DNA from: Cellulophaga sp. BC115SP
Lineage (GTDB): Bacteria; Bacteroidota; Bacteroidia; Cytophagales; Spirosomataceae
Direction of reading: 5' to 3'
Assembly: GCF_009905545.1 (NCBI RefSeq)
Contig: NZ_JAAALB010000041.1
Coordinates: 1 to 56,433 of the forward strand
DNA length: 56,433 nt
This document shows, one piece after another, positions 28,101 through 35,935 of the stretch; position 1 is the stretch's first letter, and each line of letters starts with the position of its first letter. Below the pieces are notes generated by a model, which ran no database searches, was not told the DNA's origin, and saw nothing but the letters and a program-made list of their open reading frames with translations. The translations under genes were made by a program, and so were the position numbers.

Positions 28101-28831
28101 AAAAAGGCTCAAACTCAGAGCGTGAAATGGCGAATGCGATGTATTTGGCAGGTTTCGATGTAAAAGACGTTCACATGACCGACCTTATCGCTGGTCGTGA
28201 GACATTGGAAGATATTCAGTTTATTGGTGCAGTGGGTGGTTTCTCAAACTCAGATGTTTTAGGTTCGGCAAAAGGTTGGGCTGGAGCATTCTTGTATAAT
28301 GAAAAAGCTAATGCTGCCATCAAGAAATTCTTCGAACGTGAAGATACCCTTTCGGTAGGTATTTGTAACGGATGTCAGTTGTTTATGGAATTGGAATTAA
28401 TCAATCCAGACCATGATACGCATGGTAAAATGCACCATAACAAATCACATAAGCACGAAAGTATCTTTACCTCAGTTACTATCCAGAAAAACAACTCAGT
28501 AATGCTTTCTACCTTAGAAGGAACTACTTTGGGTGTTTGGGTATCACACGGAGAAGGTAAGTTTGTATTACCTTATGGCGAAGAACGTTATCACATTGTT
28601 GGTAAATATGGTTATGCTGAGTATCCTGCTAATCCAAATGACTCGGATTACAATACAGCAATGATGTGCGACTCAACAGGTCGTCACTTGGTAACCATGC
28701 CACACATCGAGCGTTCAACTTTCCCTTGGAACTGGGCAAACTACCCAGCCAACCGCAAAAACGACGAAGTAAGTCCTTGGTTAGAAGCTTTTGTAAACGC
28801 AAGACTTTGGATTGAGGAAAAGAATAAGTAG
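25142..28831 (+). CDS. purL: Phosphoribosylformylglycinamidine synthase, large single-chain form
   Basis: A 1229-residue enzyme for the fourth step of de novo purine synthesis (FGAR plus glutamine and ATP to FGAM). Visible in order: N-terminal PurS-like and linker region, FGAM synthase domains ([79 protein letters not shown]), the second AIRS-like half ([29 protein letters not shown]), and a C-terminal class I glutaminase ([12 protein letters not shown], nucleophile in [16 protein letters not shown]). It is the fused proteobacteria-like form rather than separate PurS/PurL/PurQ. It is monocistronic with its own terminator. Confidence 0.97.
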   Translation: [1229 protein letters not shown]

Positions 28832-28847
28832 AGATACTAAATTGAAA

Positions 28848-28873
28848 AAGGAAGCTTTCGGGCTTCCTTTTTT
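28848..28873 (+). terminator. Terminator after purL
   Basis: AAGGAAGC and GCTTCCTT form the stem around TTTCGG, followed by a T run. Confidence 0.85.
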
Positions 28874-28893
28874 TATATCCTCTTGGACCACTA

Positions 28894-28914
28894 GCACAAG
28901 TCTAAGACTTGTGC
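28894..28914. repeat. Dispersed palindrome GCACAAGTC-TAA-GACTTGTGC
   Basis: A perfect 9-bp palindrome around TAA with CCACTAG before it. This is an outlying copy of the repeat that punctuates 53.2-55.1 kb. Confidence 0.7.
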
Positions 28915-29173
28915 TTTTTCTTACTAAAGTTTCAAAACTTCACCTTTGAGCCACGATCTAGGATAAAATTAATTCTTTGACTAATGAAATTAGAATCCTT
29001 GGAAATGGCTAGTGCTGCTTACTTAGATGCTAACACTAGCGGGAATACTTATTTACTCGTGTTGGTTTCTGCTAAGTAGCTACTGGCATTTAATTTCTAC
29101 ATCAGCAGTAATGACTACAAAAAAAGCTTTGATTTAACTACGACCAGATGAAATTCATATTTGTACCTATTGT

Positions 29174-29431
29174 TTAATGTGTATGACAATGGATTTTATC
29201 AAGTATGATCATTTTATCTTGCAGACTTTTCAAGAACAATTCAGGGTCTGTTGAAAACTTAATAAAATCGGAGGAAATCTCTAAATCAAAGTAAAAACTT
29301 GGGCGAGGTAAGGTCTCTTTTAAGTGTTTGACAAGCGTTATTTTGCCTACCTGTCGAGTACTAAGAATAGCAGTTACGGGAAAATGATTAATTCTAAACA
29401 ATAGCTCTTATGTAATTTTCCTCTGAATCAT
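29174..29431 (-). pseudogene. Relic of AAA+ ATPase (DUF4143-type), N-terminal part
   Basis: From the ATG at 29429-29431 the frame reads MIQRKIT, stop, ELLFRINHFPVTAILSTRQVGKITLVKHLKETL, and on to FYFDLEISSDFIKF and MIILDKIH. This is the start of the widespread ATPases with Walker A GPRQVGKTTL and Walker B ILDEIH. Here Walker A is altered (STRQVGKI), the Walker B Glu is Lys, a TAA interrupts codon 8, and everything after residue ~85 is missing. It is a degraded fragment. Confidence 0.8.
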
Positions 29432-30044
29432 AGCTTCATTTTTATTCTAAGTAAAATCATTTTTAGCTTCCGTTTATGGTTACATGGCTGTTAAGGGATA
29501 ACTCATATCATGAACCAAGAGCGAAAACTTCATTCAGTTTTTATAGCACTCATAGACTGTATTTGATGCTACCTCGAGGTAGCAACTACGAGGTTTGAGT
29601 TAAAAACTGGACATATTGGTAGGTGCGAATAACACTAGCTCCTGCTAGTGGGTTCTTGGGATTTCCCATTGAAATTATTATATGAAAATTTTAAACAATA
29701 AGAAGAAGCTAAAATATATCTTATCAAGTTGTGCCACGATACCGCTAGTAAATTTCAAGCAGCCACAAAAAATCTTAGCTAGAACAAAAGAAAAAATTCT
29801 ACCGAAAAATAAATTTCCTCCCAAAATATAGGCTAATTAGCTTAATTTTAGGGTCAGTATTTTAATATTTATCCTATTAGACTGTTAAGGTTTTGTCAAA
29901 AATAGTATTTATAAGTAAATTATTACAAACAAGCTTGCTACGAATATGTATATCTATACTCTCTCAAGTAGTTGAATCATAACATACTCTTAGCATCTAA
30001 CGCTCTGAAAACTTACAAACATTTTTATTTAATTTAACAACTCC

Positions 30045-30076
30045 TAAGTAATCGTGCAGAATAAGATTTAAGTTAT
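30045..30076 (+). mobile_element. Solo left end of the IS630 element
   Basis: TAAGTAATCGTGCAGAATAA then GATTTAAGTTAT matches the left ends of the two complete IS630 copies (34763 and 35893), but no transposase follows. It may be a leftover of an older insertion or of a deletion. Confidence 0.8.
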
Positions 30077-30576
30077 GTGTTTAGGCACAAGGCACAGAGT
30101 ATTAAAATGTTTTTATTATATACAGCTATGCTTTTTTCCAAAACTCACCACCGAAAACCGTTACCTGAAAAGCATAATCTTAAATTTAATTTTGCCCACT
30201 AACTTACGTACCTATAAGTGTTCTAGGTACCACCGTTATCGTCAAATAGCTCAAGAGTGGTATTATTTGGGAGTCGATAAATGAGAGAATAAACAGAAGA
30301 TAAGGTATTTTAAAAATATGATCCGAGAAAATGAAAATTTCGCATTGGCACATTATCAAAAGAAGTAGTGTTATTGAAGACTTTCAAATATAAAGAAGCA
30401 CAAGAGTTTTTCTCCACTGCTATCAGTGTGGTTTGACGATTGGAAATTCTACCTATTCAAATTTAAAAAGGCTCATCAAAAACCTTTTTATCCAATAAAA
30501 CATACCACACATAATGCGTAACTATTTTTCCATACCTGTTTGTTGTTACTCTGTTCGCAGCATACATAACGTAATA

Positions 30577-30727
30577 CTATTTGAGCGCAACGATGTAGAA
30601 CGCAATTCTTGAATTTTTTGCGACCGCCGCAGCGGTTACTTTTTGTTTTAAAACGGGAACATCTAGTTAAAAGTACGGCTAAAAATTAATCAAAGAATAG
30701 CATTTTATTGAAAGTTTAAACAGCTCC
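30577..30727. repeat. Second copy of the CCGCCGC-AGCGGTTACTTTTTGT repeat
   Basis: TTTGAGCGCAACG, then CGCCGCAGCGGTTACTTTTT and, further on, GAAAGTTTAAACAG. All three blocks have counterparts in 13500-13640. Confidence 0.55.
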
Positions 30728-30829
30728 TTTGTACTTATAATGTGTCTCGATTCATTTGCTCGTAAAATAATACAGAACCCTTCAACTATTTCAATTACTT
30801 TGAAATAATCTATTATTCAACGAAGGCAA

Positions 30830-31078
30830 GTACGAACACTTGACCTTTACTCAGGAATTAAGAAAGGTGAATCTTGGTTTTTTGACTACATATACAAGTT
30901 AGTTTATACTAGTCATCAGTATGAATTGAAAGGAGATAAAACCTAGCCTTTGATTTATATCAGGACGCTATTTTAGATTTATTTCTCCGAATAAAAGAGA
31001 ATCGTCTAGAAAAAAGAACATTAGAAAAGGGCGGAATGATTATCTCATAGATAAAGCAACATTTAGAATGGAAACGGG
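30830..31078 (+). pseudogene. Relic of ECF-type sigma factor, region 2
   Basis: Reading across frames gives GIKKGESWFFDYIYKLVY, then LAFDLYQDAILDLFLRIKEN, then KGGMIIS, stop, IKQHLEWKRDDHW. This is the pattern of a sigma-70 family region 2 of the Bacteroidota ECF kind. A frameshift near 30945 (after ELKGDK), an in-frame TAG in IIS-stop-IKQH and a further shift at about 31085 break it. The downstream 94-residue frame continues the same protein. Confidence 0.6.
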
Positions 31079-31363
31079 ATGATCACTGGAAAAAGTGCTA
31101 CTAAATACAATGATAGACTTGATATGGTAATTCATGAACAATATACAGCAAGAGCTGCTGAGGCAGAAATGATTTTATATTACAAAGATTTGCTCATGAA
31201 CATAAATAAACTATCGACAACTTGTGATGATTTGTTAAAGATAAAACTTATTGAAGACCTTGCTTGGCAAACAATTTATCTACGTTATCCCAATGAAAAT
31301 AAGGGTTCATTACGAGTCAAATTCAGTAATAGTATAAAGAATCTTCGGAAGATACTCTCTTGA
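31079..31363 (+). CDS. 94-residue frame, probably the C-terminal (region 4) part of the sigma relic
   Basis: An open frame whose ATG overlaps the out-of-frame end of the sigma relic. Its second half, CDDLLKIKLIEDLAWQTIYL then SLRVKFSNSIKNLRKIL, resembles a sigma-70 region 4 helix-turn-helix. Correcting one frameshift at the A run near 31087 joins WKRDDHWKK to SATKYNDRLDM. I therefore think it is not an independent gene, though a short protein could still be made. It lies 72 bases before the caspase-linked module, for which the intact sigma factor may once have been the regulator. Confidence 0.5.
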   Translation: MITGKSATKYNDRLDMVIHEQYTARAAEAEMILYYKDLLMNINKLSTTCDDLLKIKLIEDLAWQTIYLRYPNENKGSLRVKFSNSIKNLRKILS

Positions 31364-31435
31364 TAGAAGAACTAAGGTTTAATAAAAGCCTATAAATCAT
31401 TGACTAGCATTTTGATTTAAACATTTTTCACAACC

Positions 31436-32239
31436 ATGATAAAACAAATATCCAAATGGCTACTCTTTGCATTTTGCATATTCGTAGCAAACTCGAACTC
31501 CTTAATGGCTCAACTTAGAGTAGAAGCCAATAGCGCTATAGTAGAAAATGGAAAAATAAAAATTTCATTTTTTGTTCCATTTAGTACAAACAACTGCTAT
31601 GATATTCAAGCATTGGAAGTAATTGCTATTGAAACCAACACAAAAACAATACCTCATACTCTAATAGGTAAAATAACTCAGTTAAGTACCGGAACAAATA
31701 ATATTATATGGGACTATAAAGTAGATGATTTTTTTGTGGATGGGGATTTCAAGATTATTGTCTCATTAAAATTATGCCCATTAATAGAAGTACTTACTCC
31801 CCCTAAGAAAGAAGTGGTAGTAAACCCTCCTAAAAAAGAGGAAGTAATTGCTACGCCTACAAGAGCAGAAGAGTTATCCTTTAAACCACATCCCATAGGC
31901 TTGAAAATAGCTGTTGGAGTAATTGGGGTTGCTACAGCAGTTATGGCAAACTCAATTAAGAGTAACTTCAATTCAAAATTGGCTATTCTCAAATCACTAG
32001 ATACTAGTGTGAACAACGAGTTTTTGTCAAAGAGTGATTTAGATAAATGGACTGCCGCTGCTGTAGATGCACAAGCCGCTCGTCAAACAGGATTATTAAA
32101 TGTACTAGTAATTGGTTCTGCCCTCTCATTTGGGTATGAAGTTTTCTTATTAGCAACAAAGGTAAAAGTAAAGGAGAAAGGCTTAGGCTTTCAGCCTGCA
32201 TCCCACCAAACAGGTATATCATTAACCTATAAATTTTAG
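31436..32239 (+). CDS. Exported Ig-like protein with C-terminal membrane segments, caspase-module gene 1
   Basis: A 267-residue protein with a signal peptide (about 1-25, ending NSLMAQ). Residues 26-110 look like a beta-sandwich (LRVEANSAIVENGKIKISFF, IWDYKVDDFFVDGDFKIIVS). A proline/lysine linker with tandem PPKKE repeats follows (about 118-140). Then come two hydrophobic segments (about 155-172 and 222-242). The end, ISLTYKF, resembles an outer-membrane C-terminal strand. The next gene (caspase) starts 10 bases after its stop, so they form an operon. No named family is recognised; the likely role is an envelope scaffold for the caspase. Confidence 0.7.
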   Translation: MIKQISKWLLFAFCIFVANSNSLMAQLRVEANSAIVENGKIKISFFVPFSTNNCYDIQALEVIAIETNTKTIPHTLIGKITQLSTGTNNIIWDYKVDDFFVDGDFKIIVSLKLCPLIEVLTPPKKEVVVNPPKKEEVIATPTRAEELSFKPHPIGLKIAVGVIGVATAVMANSIKSNFNSKLAILKSLDTSVNNEFLSKSDLDKWTAAAVDAQAARQTGLLNVLVIGSALSFGYEVFLLATKVKVKEKGLGFQPASHQTGISLTYKF

Positions 32240-32249
32240 TTATCTATAT

Positions 32250-33320
32250 ATGAGACAGTCTGTACTACTTTTAATTACCATCTTTTGTTTCTTGTACGCA
32301 TCTTCGTTCGCTCAATTGAGCTTAAATACCATTAATTTGAAAGAAGTTCGCTGGACAGAACCTTCTCAAGTATCTTCTAGTGGGGTATATCAAACTAATC
32401 AGACAATACTAACTTTCCATTGTAAAGCAGAGTCTGATGCTAATTTAGACAAGAGTGATTTTACGCTATTTGTAGATGGCGAGAGTTTTGTCCTGTCTAA
32501 TGCCAACTGTAAAAACAATGAGCTAACTTTTTCGGCTCAACTTTCTTTAGAAAAAGACCATGAAGTCTACGTTTCTGTTAGAAAAGGAAGAAGAGTGGTA
32601 CAAACACCATTATTAAAAATCGTACGCTACAAAGCTGTTAAACGTTTTGCCTTCTTACTTGGAAATTCTGATTATATTAACACACTCTCGTTAAATAATA
32701 GACCTTTAGAGGACATCAATGCCATTGCAGCAAGTTTAAAAAAGCTTGACTTCACCATTCATTCTGTAAGTAATTTATCGAGAATTGGCTTACTAGATTC
32801 CTTAGACAATTTTGTAGCAGAAGCACACCATGCTGATATGATTTTTTTCTATTATGCCGGACATGGCATTCAAAATAGTGGAAAAAACTATCTAGTTCCC
32901 GTAGATGCAAAATTCAGAACAAGAACAGACATTGCACCTCGTGCTGTAGAAATTCAATACATTATCAATAAGCTTGAAGAAAGTAATCCAAAATGCAAAA
33001 TAATTGTGTTAGATGCCTGTAGAAACGAAGCATTTCCTGTGTTATCCGCAGATTCAAGAGGAGATGATCTTCGTGGCTTTAGCCCTATTATGGGAGTAAG
33101 TGTTGCTAAGGGAGTAGGTACCTACATTGTTAATGCAACTCAAGCAAATCAAACAGCTGCCAATGATGGTATTTTCGCTAAAGAATTGGCCTCGGCACTA
33201 GGCAGAGGAAAGACAATATCTGAAGTATTCAGAAGGGTACGAACCAAAATTGTTGAATTGTCAGGCTCGCATCAAGAGCCAGAAATCAATGATAAACTAA
33301 CAGAGGAAATAACTTTTTAA
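32250..33320 (+). CDS. Exported caspase-family protease (peptidase C14)
   Basis: A 356-residue protein with a signal peptide (about 1-21), an Ig-like beta domain (about 25-122) and a caspase p20 domain (about 130-350). The His-Cys dyad is intact: His205 in YYAGHG and Cys257 in IVLDACRNE. KRFAFLLGNSDY opens the domain and GTYIVNATQANQTA and SGSHQEPEI close it. Caspase homologues of bacteria cut after basic residues. The signal peptide places this one in the envelope, unlike cytosolic defence caspases. It follows the Ig-like protein by 10 bases and precedes an FGE-fold protein by 175 bases. No inhibitor or target gene is obvious. Confidence 0.9.
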   Translation: MRQSVLLLITIFCFLYASSFAQLSLNTINLKEVRWTEPSQVSSSGVYQTNQTILTFHCKAESDANLDKSDFTLFVDGESFVLSNANCKNNELTFSAQLSLEKDHEVYVSVRKGRRVVQTPLLKIVRYKAVKRFAFLLGNSDYINTLSLNNRPLEDINAIAASLKKLDFTIHSVSNLSRIGLLDSLDNFVAEAHHADMIFFYYAGHGIQNSGKNYLVPVDAKFRTRTDIAPRAVEIQYIINKLEESNPKCKIIVLDACRNEAFPVLSADSRGDDLRGFSPIMGVSVAKGVGTYIVNATQANQTAANDGIFAKELASALGRGKTISEVFRRVRTKIVELSGSHQEPEINDKLTEEITF

Positions 33321-33495
33321 GATACAAATCAAATGATAAAGTGATCTATTCATGCTTTGCTACTGATGAAGAATTACGAATAAGTCTTAGCCCATTTGCA
33401 AGACCTAATATTCGCATTGCATAATTATGATAAATATGTTCCAAAATCCATACTTCGAAAGCAGTATTTGATCTTCAAACAAAAATTAATTTAAA

Positions 33496-34629
33496 ATGAA
33501 ATTACAACTATTATCTCTATACATAAGTTTCTTATTGTTTACTACAAATTGTAGTTTAGAAGCAATAGAAACAACTAAAACACTTAAAACTTGTAGTAGA
33601 GCAACAAGTGCATCCGCATCAAGCTCCACACCTCTTAATGTTAATATGAGTTTAGTTGGTACGGTGAGTGATATCACGAGTGTAGTCTGGCAAATTAGTA
33701 AAAATGGCACTGAGTATTATAAAAGTACTACGAATATAAGCCCTTTTTCACTGACGAGTTCGACACTTACAACTGATGGCACATTCACTATTATTGCTCA
33801 AGTTACCGATAGATGTGGCTCTAATTACTCATTAACAACAAGTTATAACTACACTACTCCTAATTCTTTAGTGGTAGCAATGGTGCAAGTAGAAGGGGGA
33901 ACTTTTCAAATGGGAAGTACTACGGGGCAATCTGATGAACAACCTATCCATAATGTAACCTTGAATACCTTTAACATTGGTCAATATGAAGTATCTGTAT
34001 CTGATTTTAAAAAATTTATAGATGCTACTGGTTACCAAACAGATGCAGAGAAAAATGGAGGAAGTTATGTATATGATGGCAACCTTTGGCCATATAAAAA
34101 TGGAATAAATTGGCGTTGTGACGTAGCAGGTAACATAAGACCTACCGCCGATTACACACATCCAGTTATTCACGTAAGCTGGAACGATGCTGTAGCTTAT
34201 TGTAATTGGCTCAGTAATCAAACTGGTAAAGCATACAGATTACCTACAGAAGCAGAGTGGGAATTTGCCGCACGAGGGGGAAAATTAAGTAAAGGATATA
34301 CTTATTCAGGTAGTAACACCATAGGTAACATTGCCTGGTACGGTTCAAACAGCGGCAATATAACGCATCCTCTAGCACAAAAATTAACTAATGAAATTGG
34401 CATCTACGATATGACAGGAAATGTATGGGAATGGTGCCAGGATTTGTACGGAACCTACACCGCCACAAATCAAACAAATCCAACAGGAGCTAGTGCTGGT
34501 GTTAATCGAGTATTACGAGGTGGTAGTTGGTTTGACAATACTCAGGATAGTAGAATAACCTATAGACTTAACAGAGATCCAACTAATAGGGTTAGCAACT
34601 GTGGTTTTAGAGTAGCATCGTCTCTATAG
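33496..34629 (+). CDS. Exported FGE/SUMF1-fold protein with Ig-like N-domain
   Basis: A 377-residue protein with a signal peptide (a lipoprotein Cys at 19 is possible, FTTNC). A PKD/Ig-like domain (about 35-125) is followed by a formylglycine-generating-enzyme/sulfatase-modifying domain (about 130-377). The latter shows VEGGTFQMGS, FNIGQYEVSVSDFKKFIDATGY, HPVIHVSWNDAVAYCNWLS, YRLPTEAEWEFAARGG, DMTGNVWEWCQD, RVLRGGSWFDN and CGFRVA. The paired catalytic Cys of true FGE after RGGSW are absent, so the fold probably serves binding rather than Cys oxidation. The C-terminal 40 residues resemble the variable region of diversity-generating-retroelement targets; no reverse transcriptase or template repeat was found here. 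Confidence 0.88.
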   Translation: MKLQLLSLYISFLLFTTNCSLEAIETTKTLKTCSRATSASASSSTPLNVNMSLVGTVSDITSVVWQISKNGTEYYKSTTNISPFSLTSSTLTTDGTFTIIAQVTDRCGSNYSLTTSYNYTTPNSLVVAMVQVEGGTFQMGSTTGQSDEQPIHNVTLNTFNIGQYEVSVSDFKKFIDATGYQTDAEKNGGSYVYDGNLWPYKNGINWRCDVAGNIRPTADYTHPVIHVSWNDAVAYCNWLSNQTGKAYRLPTEAEWEFAARGGKLSKGYTYSGSNTIGNIAWYGSNSGNITHPLAQKLTNEIGIYDMTGNVWEWCQDLYGTYTATNQTNPTGASAGVNRVLRGGSWFDNTQDSRITYRLNRDPTNRVSNCGFRVASSL

Positions 34630-34806
34630 TTAGGAGAAATAGAACTTAAAAATATTTCATCGCTATTAGACTTTATCACGGTTTATTTGTTATGATCAAA
34701 AAATCATCATCGATTTCTAGAGATATACAAATACCTCAAATTTTGATAATTTAATGTGAATCAAGTAATCGTGCAGAATAATATTTAAGTTATTATTTTT
34801 ACGGTT

Positions 34807-35832
34807 ATGGGTCGTAAAAAGAAACAAATAGTTCTTGAAGAAAGCGAACATAGTAGCTTGCTTCATAATTCAAAATATCATCCAAAAGCAGAGGTTCGAG
34901 AAAAATGTCAAGCCATCTTGTTGAACCATTCAGGTCTTAGTCAAAAAGATGTTGCTCGTCATTTGCGAGTATCAGAAGTCTCTATTTGTCACTGGATGAA
35001 AACATGGAAAGAATCCGGGCTTGCTGGTCTATGCCGAAAATCAGGGCAAGGACGTAAACCCATTTTAAGTATTCAAAATACAGAACATAATCAACTTATT
35101 GAAAAAGTACTCCAACAACAAAATCAGAGTATAAAATCTATTCAAGCTGAATTAGCCAAAGAACTCTCTGTTGATATGAGTACAGATACGGTGAAACGCT
35201 ACTAAAGGGGACGCCCAGTCAAAAATTGTTATACATGGAGAAGAATCCGTCGCTGCACTCGCCAAGGTCAAAAGGAAAAGGTCTACCAAGACAAGTACGA
35301 AAGGTGGAAAACTCTCGTAACTCTTTATGTATTAGGATATATAGATCTCATATTCGCTGACGAGAGTGGCTTTACAATGCAACCTTATTTACCTTATGCT
35401 TGGCAAAAAAAGGGACAAACCATACGTATCTTCGCTCGTAATAACTCAAAAAGGTTAAACGTTTTTGGCCTTATGTCACTAGCAGGTCATTTGACCACCT
35501 ATCATACAGAGAAGCCAATTACAGCTGAATTTATCAAGTGCTCACTTGAAGATTTTATCGCCAAAAGGAGTGACAAACCAACCGTAATTGTACTTGATAA
35601 TGGCCCAGTACATCATGCCAAAATTGTCAAAGAATGTTCCCCTAGCTGGGAAGAAAAAAATACCTATTTATTCTATTTACCTACTTATAGTCCACATCTA
35701 AATCCCATTGAAATTTTATGGAGATTTATCAAATATAAGTGGTTAAATAGAGAGCATTATAAATCTTGGACCAGCTTTAAAAAGCGTATTCTTTCGATAT
35801 TTTCAGATTATGGAAACAAAGTATCTTATTAA
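34807..35832 (+). pseudogene. IS630 transposase, copy 1, interrupted
   Basis: The N-terminal HTH part (34807-35205) runs from MGRKKKQIV through LSQKDVARHLRVSEVSICHW to STDTVKRY, then hits TAA. The remainder in the same frame after the stop reads RGRPVKNCYTWRRIRRCTRQ and continues into the DDE domain (FADESGFTMQPY, VIVLDNGPVHHAK, LPTYSPHLNPIEILWRFIKYKW). The stop lies beside the 14-nt insert at 35207-35220, which adds codons foreign to the family. At the 3' end a single-base insertion (ACAAAG versus ACAAG in copy 2) replaces the C-terminus with VSY. Apart from these lesions the catalytic D-D-E residues are intact. Confidence 0.88.
35207..35220 (+). repeat. 14-nt insert GGGGACGCCCAGTC in IS630 copy 1
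   Basis: The same 14-mer is present in copy 2 and, with one change, in the IS110 transposase; the IS982 version differs at three positions. Family spacing between VKRY and CYTW is about 12 nt shorter than observed, so the insertion here is not a clean 14-nt event. Confidence 0.75.
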
Positions 35833-35935
35833 CTTTAATTCCCTTGTGAAAAATAACATAATTAGTGTAACTTAATTCTGCACGATTACTTAAGTATTCG
35901 TGCAAAATAAGATTTAAGTTATTCTTTTTACGGTT

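Larger units (their letters stand above)
28915..30829. other. Non-coding decayed zone
   Basis: About 1.9 kb with no intact gene. I can identify an ATPase relic (29174-29431), a solo IS630 end (30045) and a GC-rich repeat (30577). Further CTAGTG-type repeat fragments occur near 29010-29040 and 29625-29650. The stretch 30100-30480 has scattered short frames (for example RYRQIAQEWYYLGVDK) that I could not assign. Confidence 0.5.
34763..35890 (+). mobile_element. IS630 family element, copy 1
   Basis: Bounded by AAGTAATCGTGCAGAATAA (left) and its inverted counterpart TTAATTCTGCACGATTACT (right). The right end shares its TA with the left end of copy 2, so the two copies are in direct tandem. Length is about 1.13 kb. 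Confidence 0.85.

Noticed and set aside
30075-30284. 69-residue plus-strand frame after the solo IS630 end
   Set aside because: No recognisable domain; it starts inside the IS end and looks like decayed sequence.
33496-34629. True formylglycine-generating enzyme activity for the FGE-fold protein
   Set aside because: The catalytic Cys pair after RGGSW is absent and no sulfatase gene is nearby.
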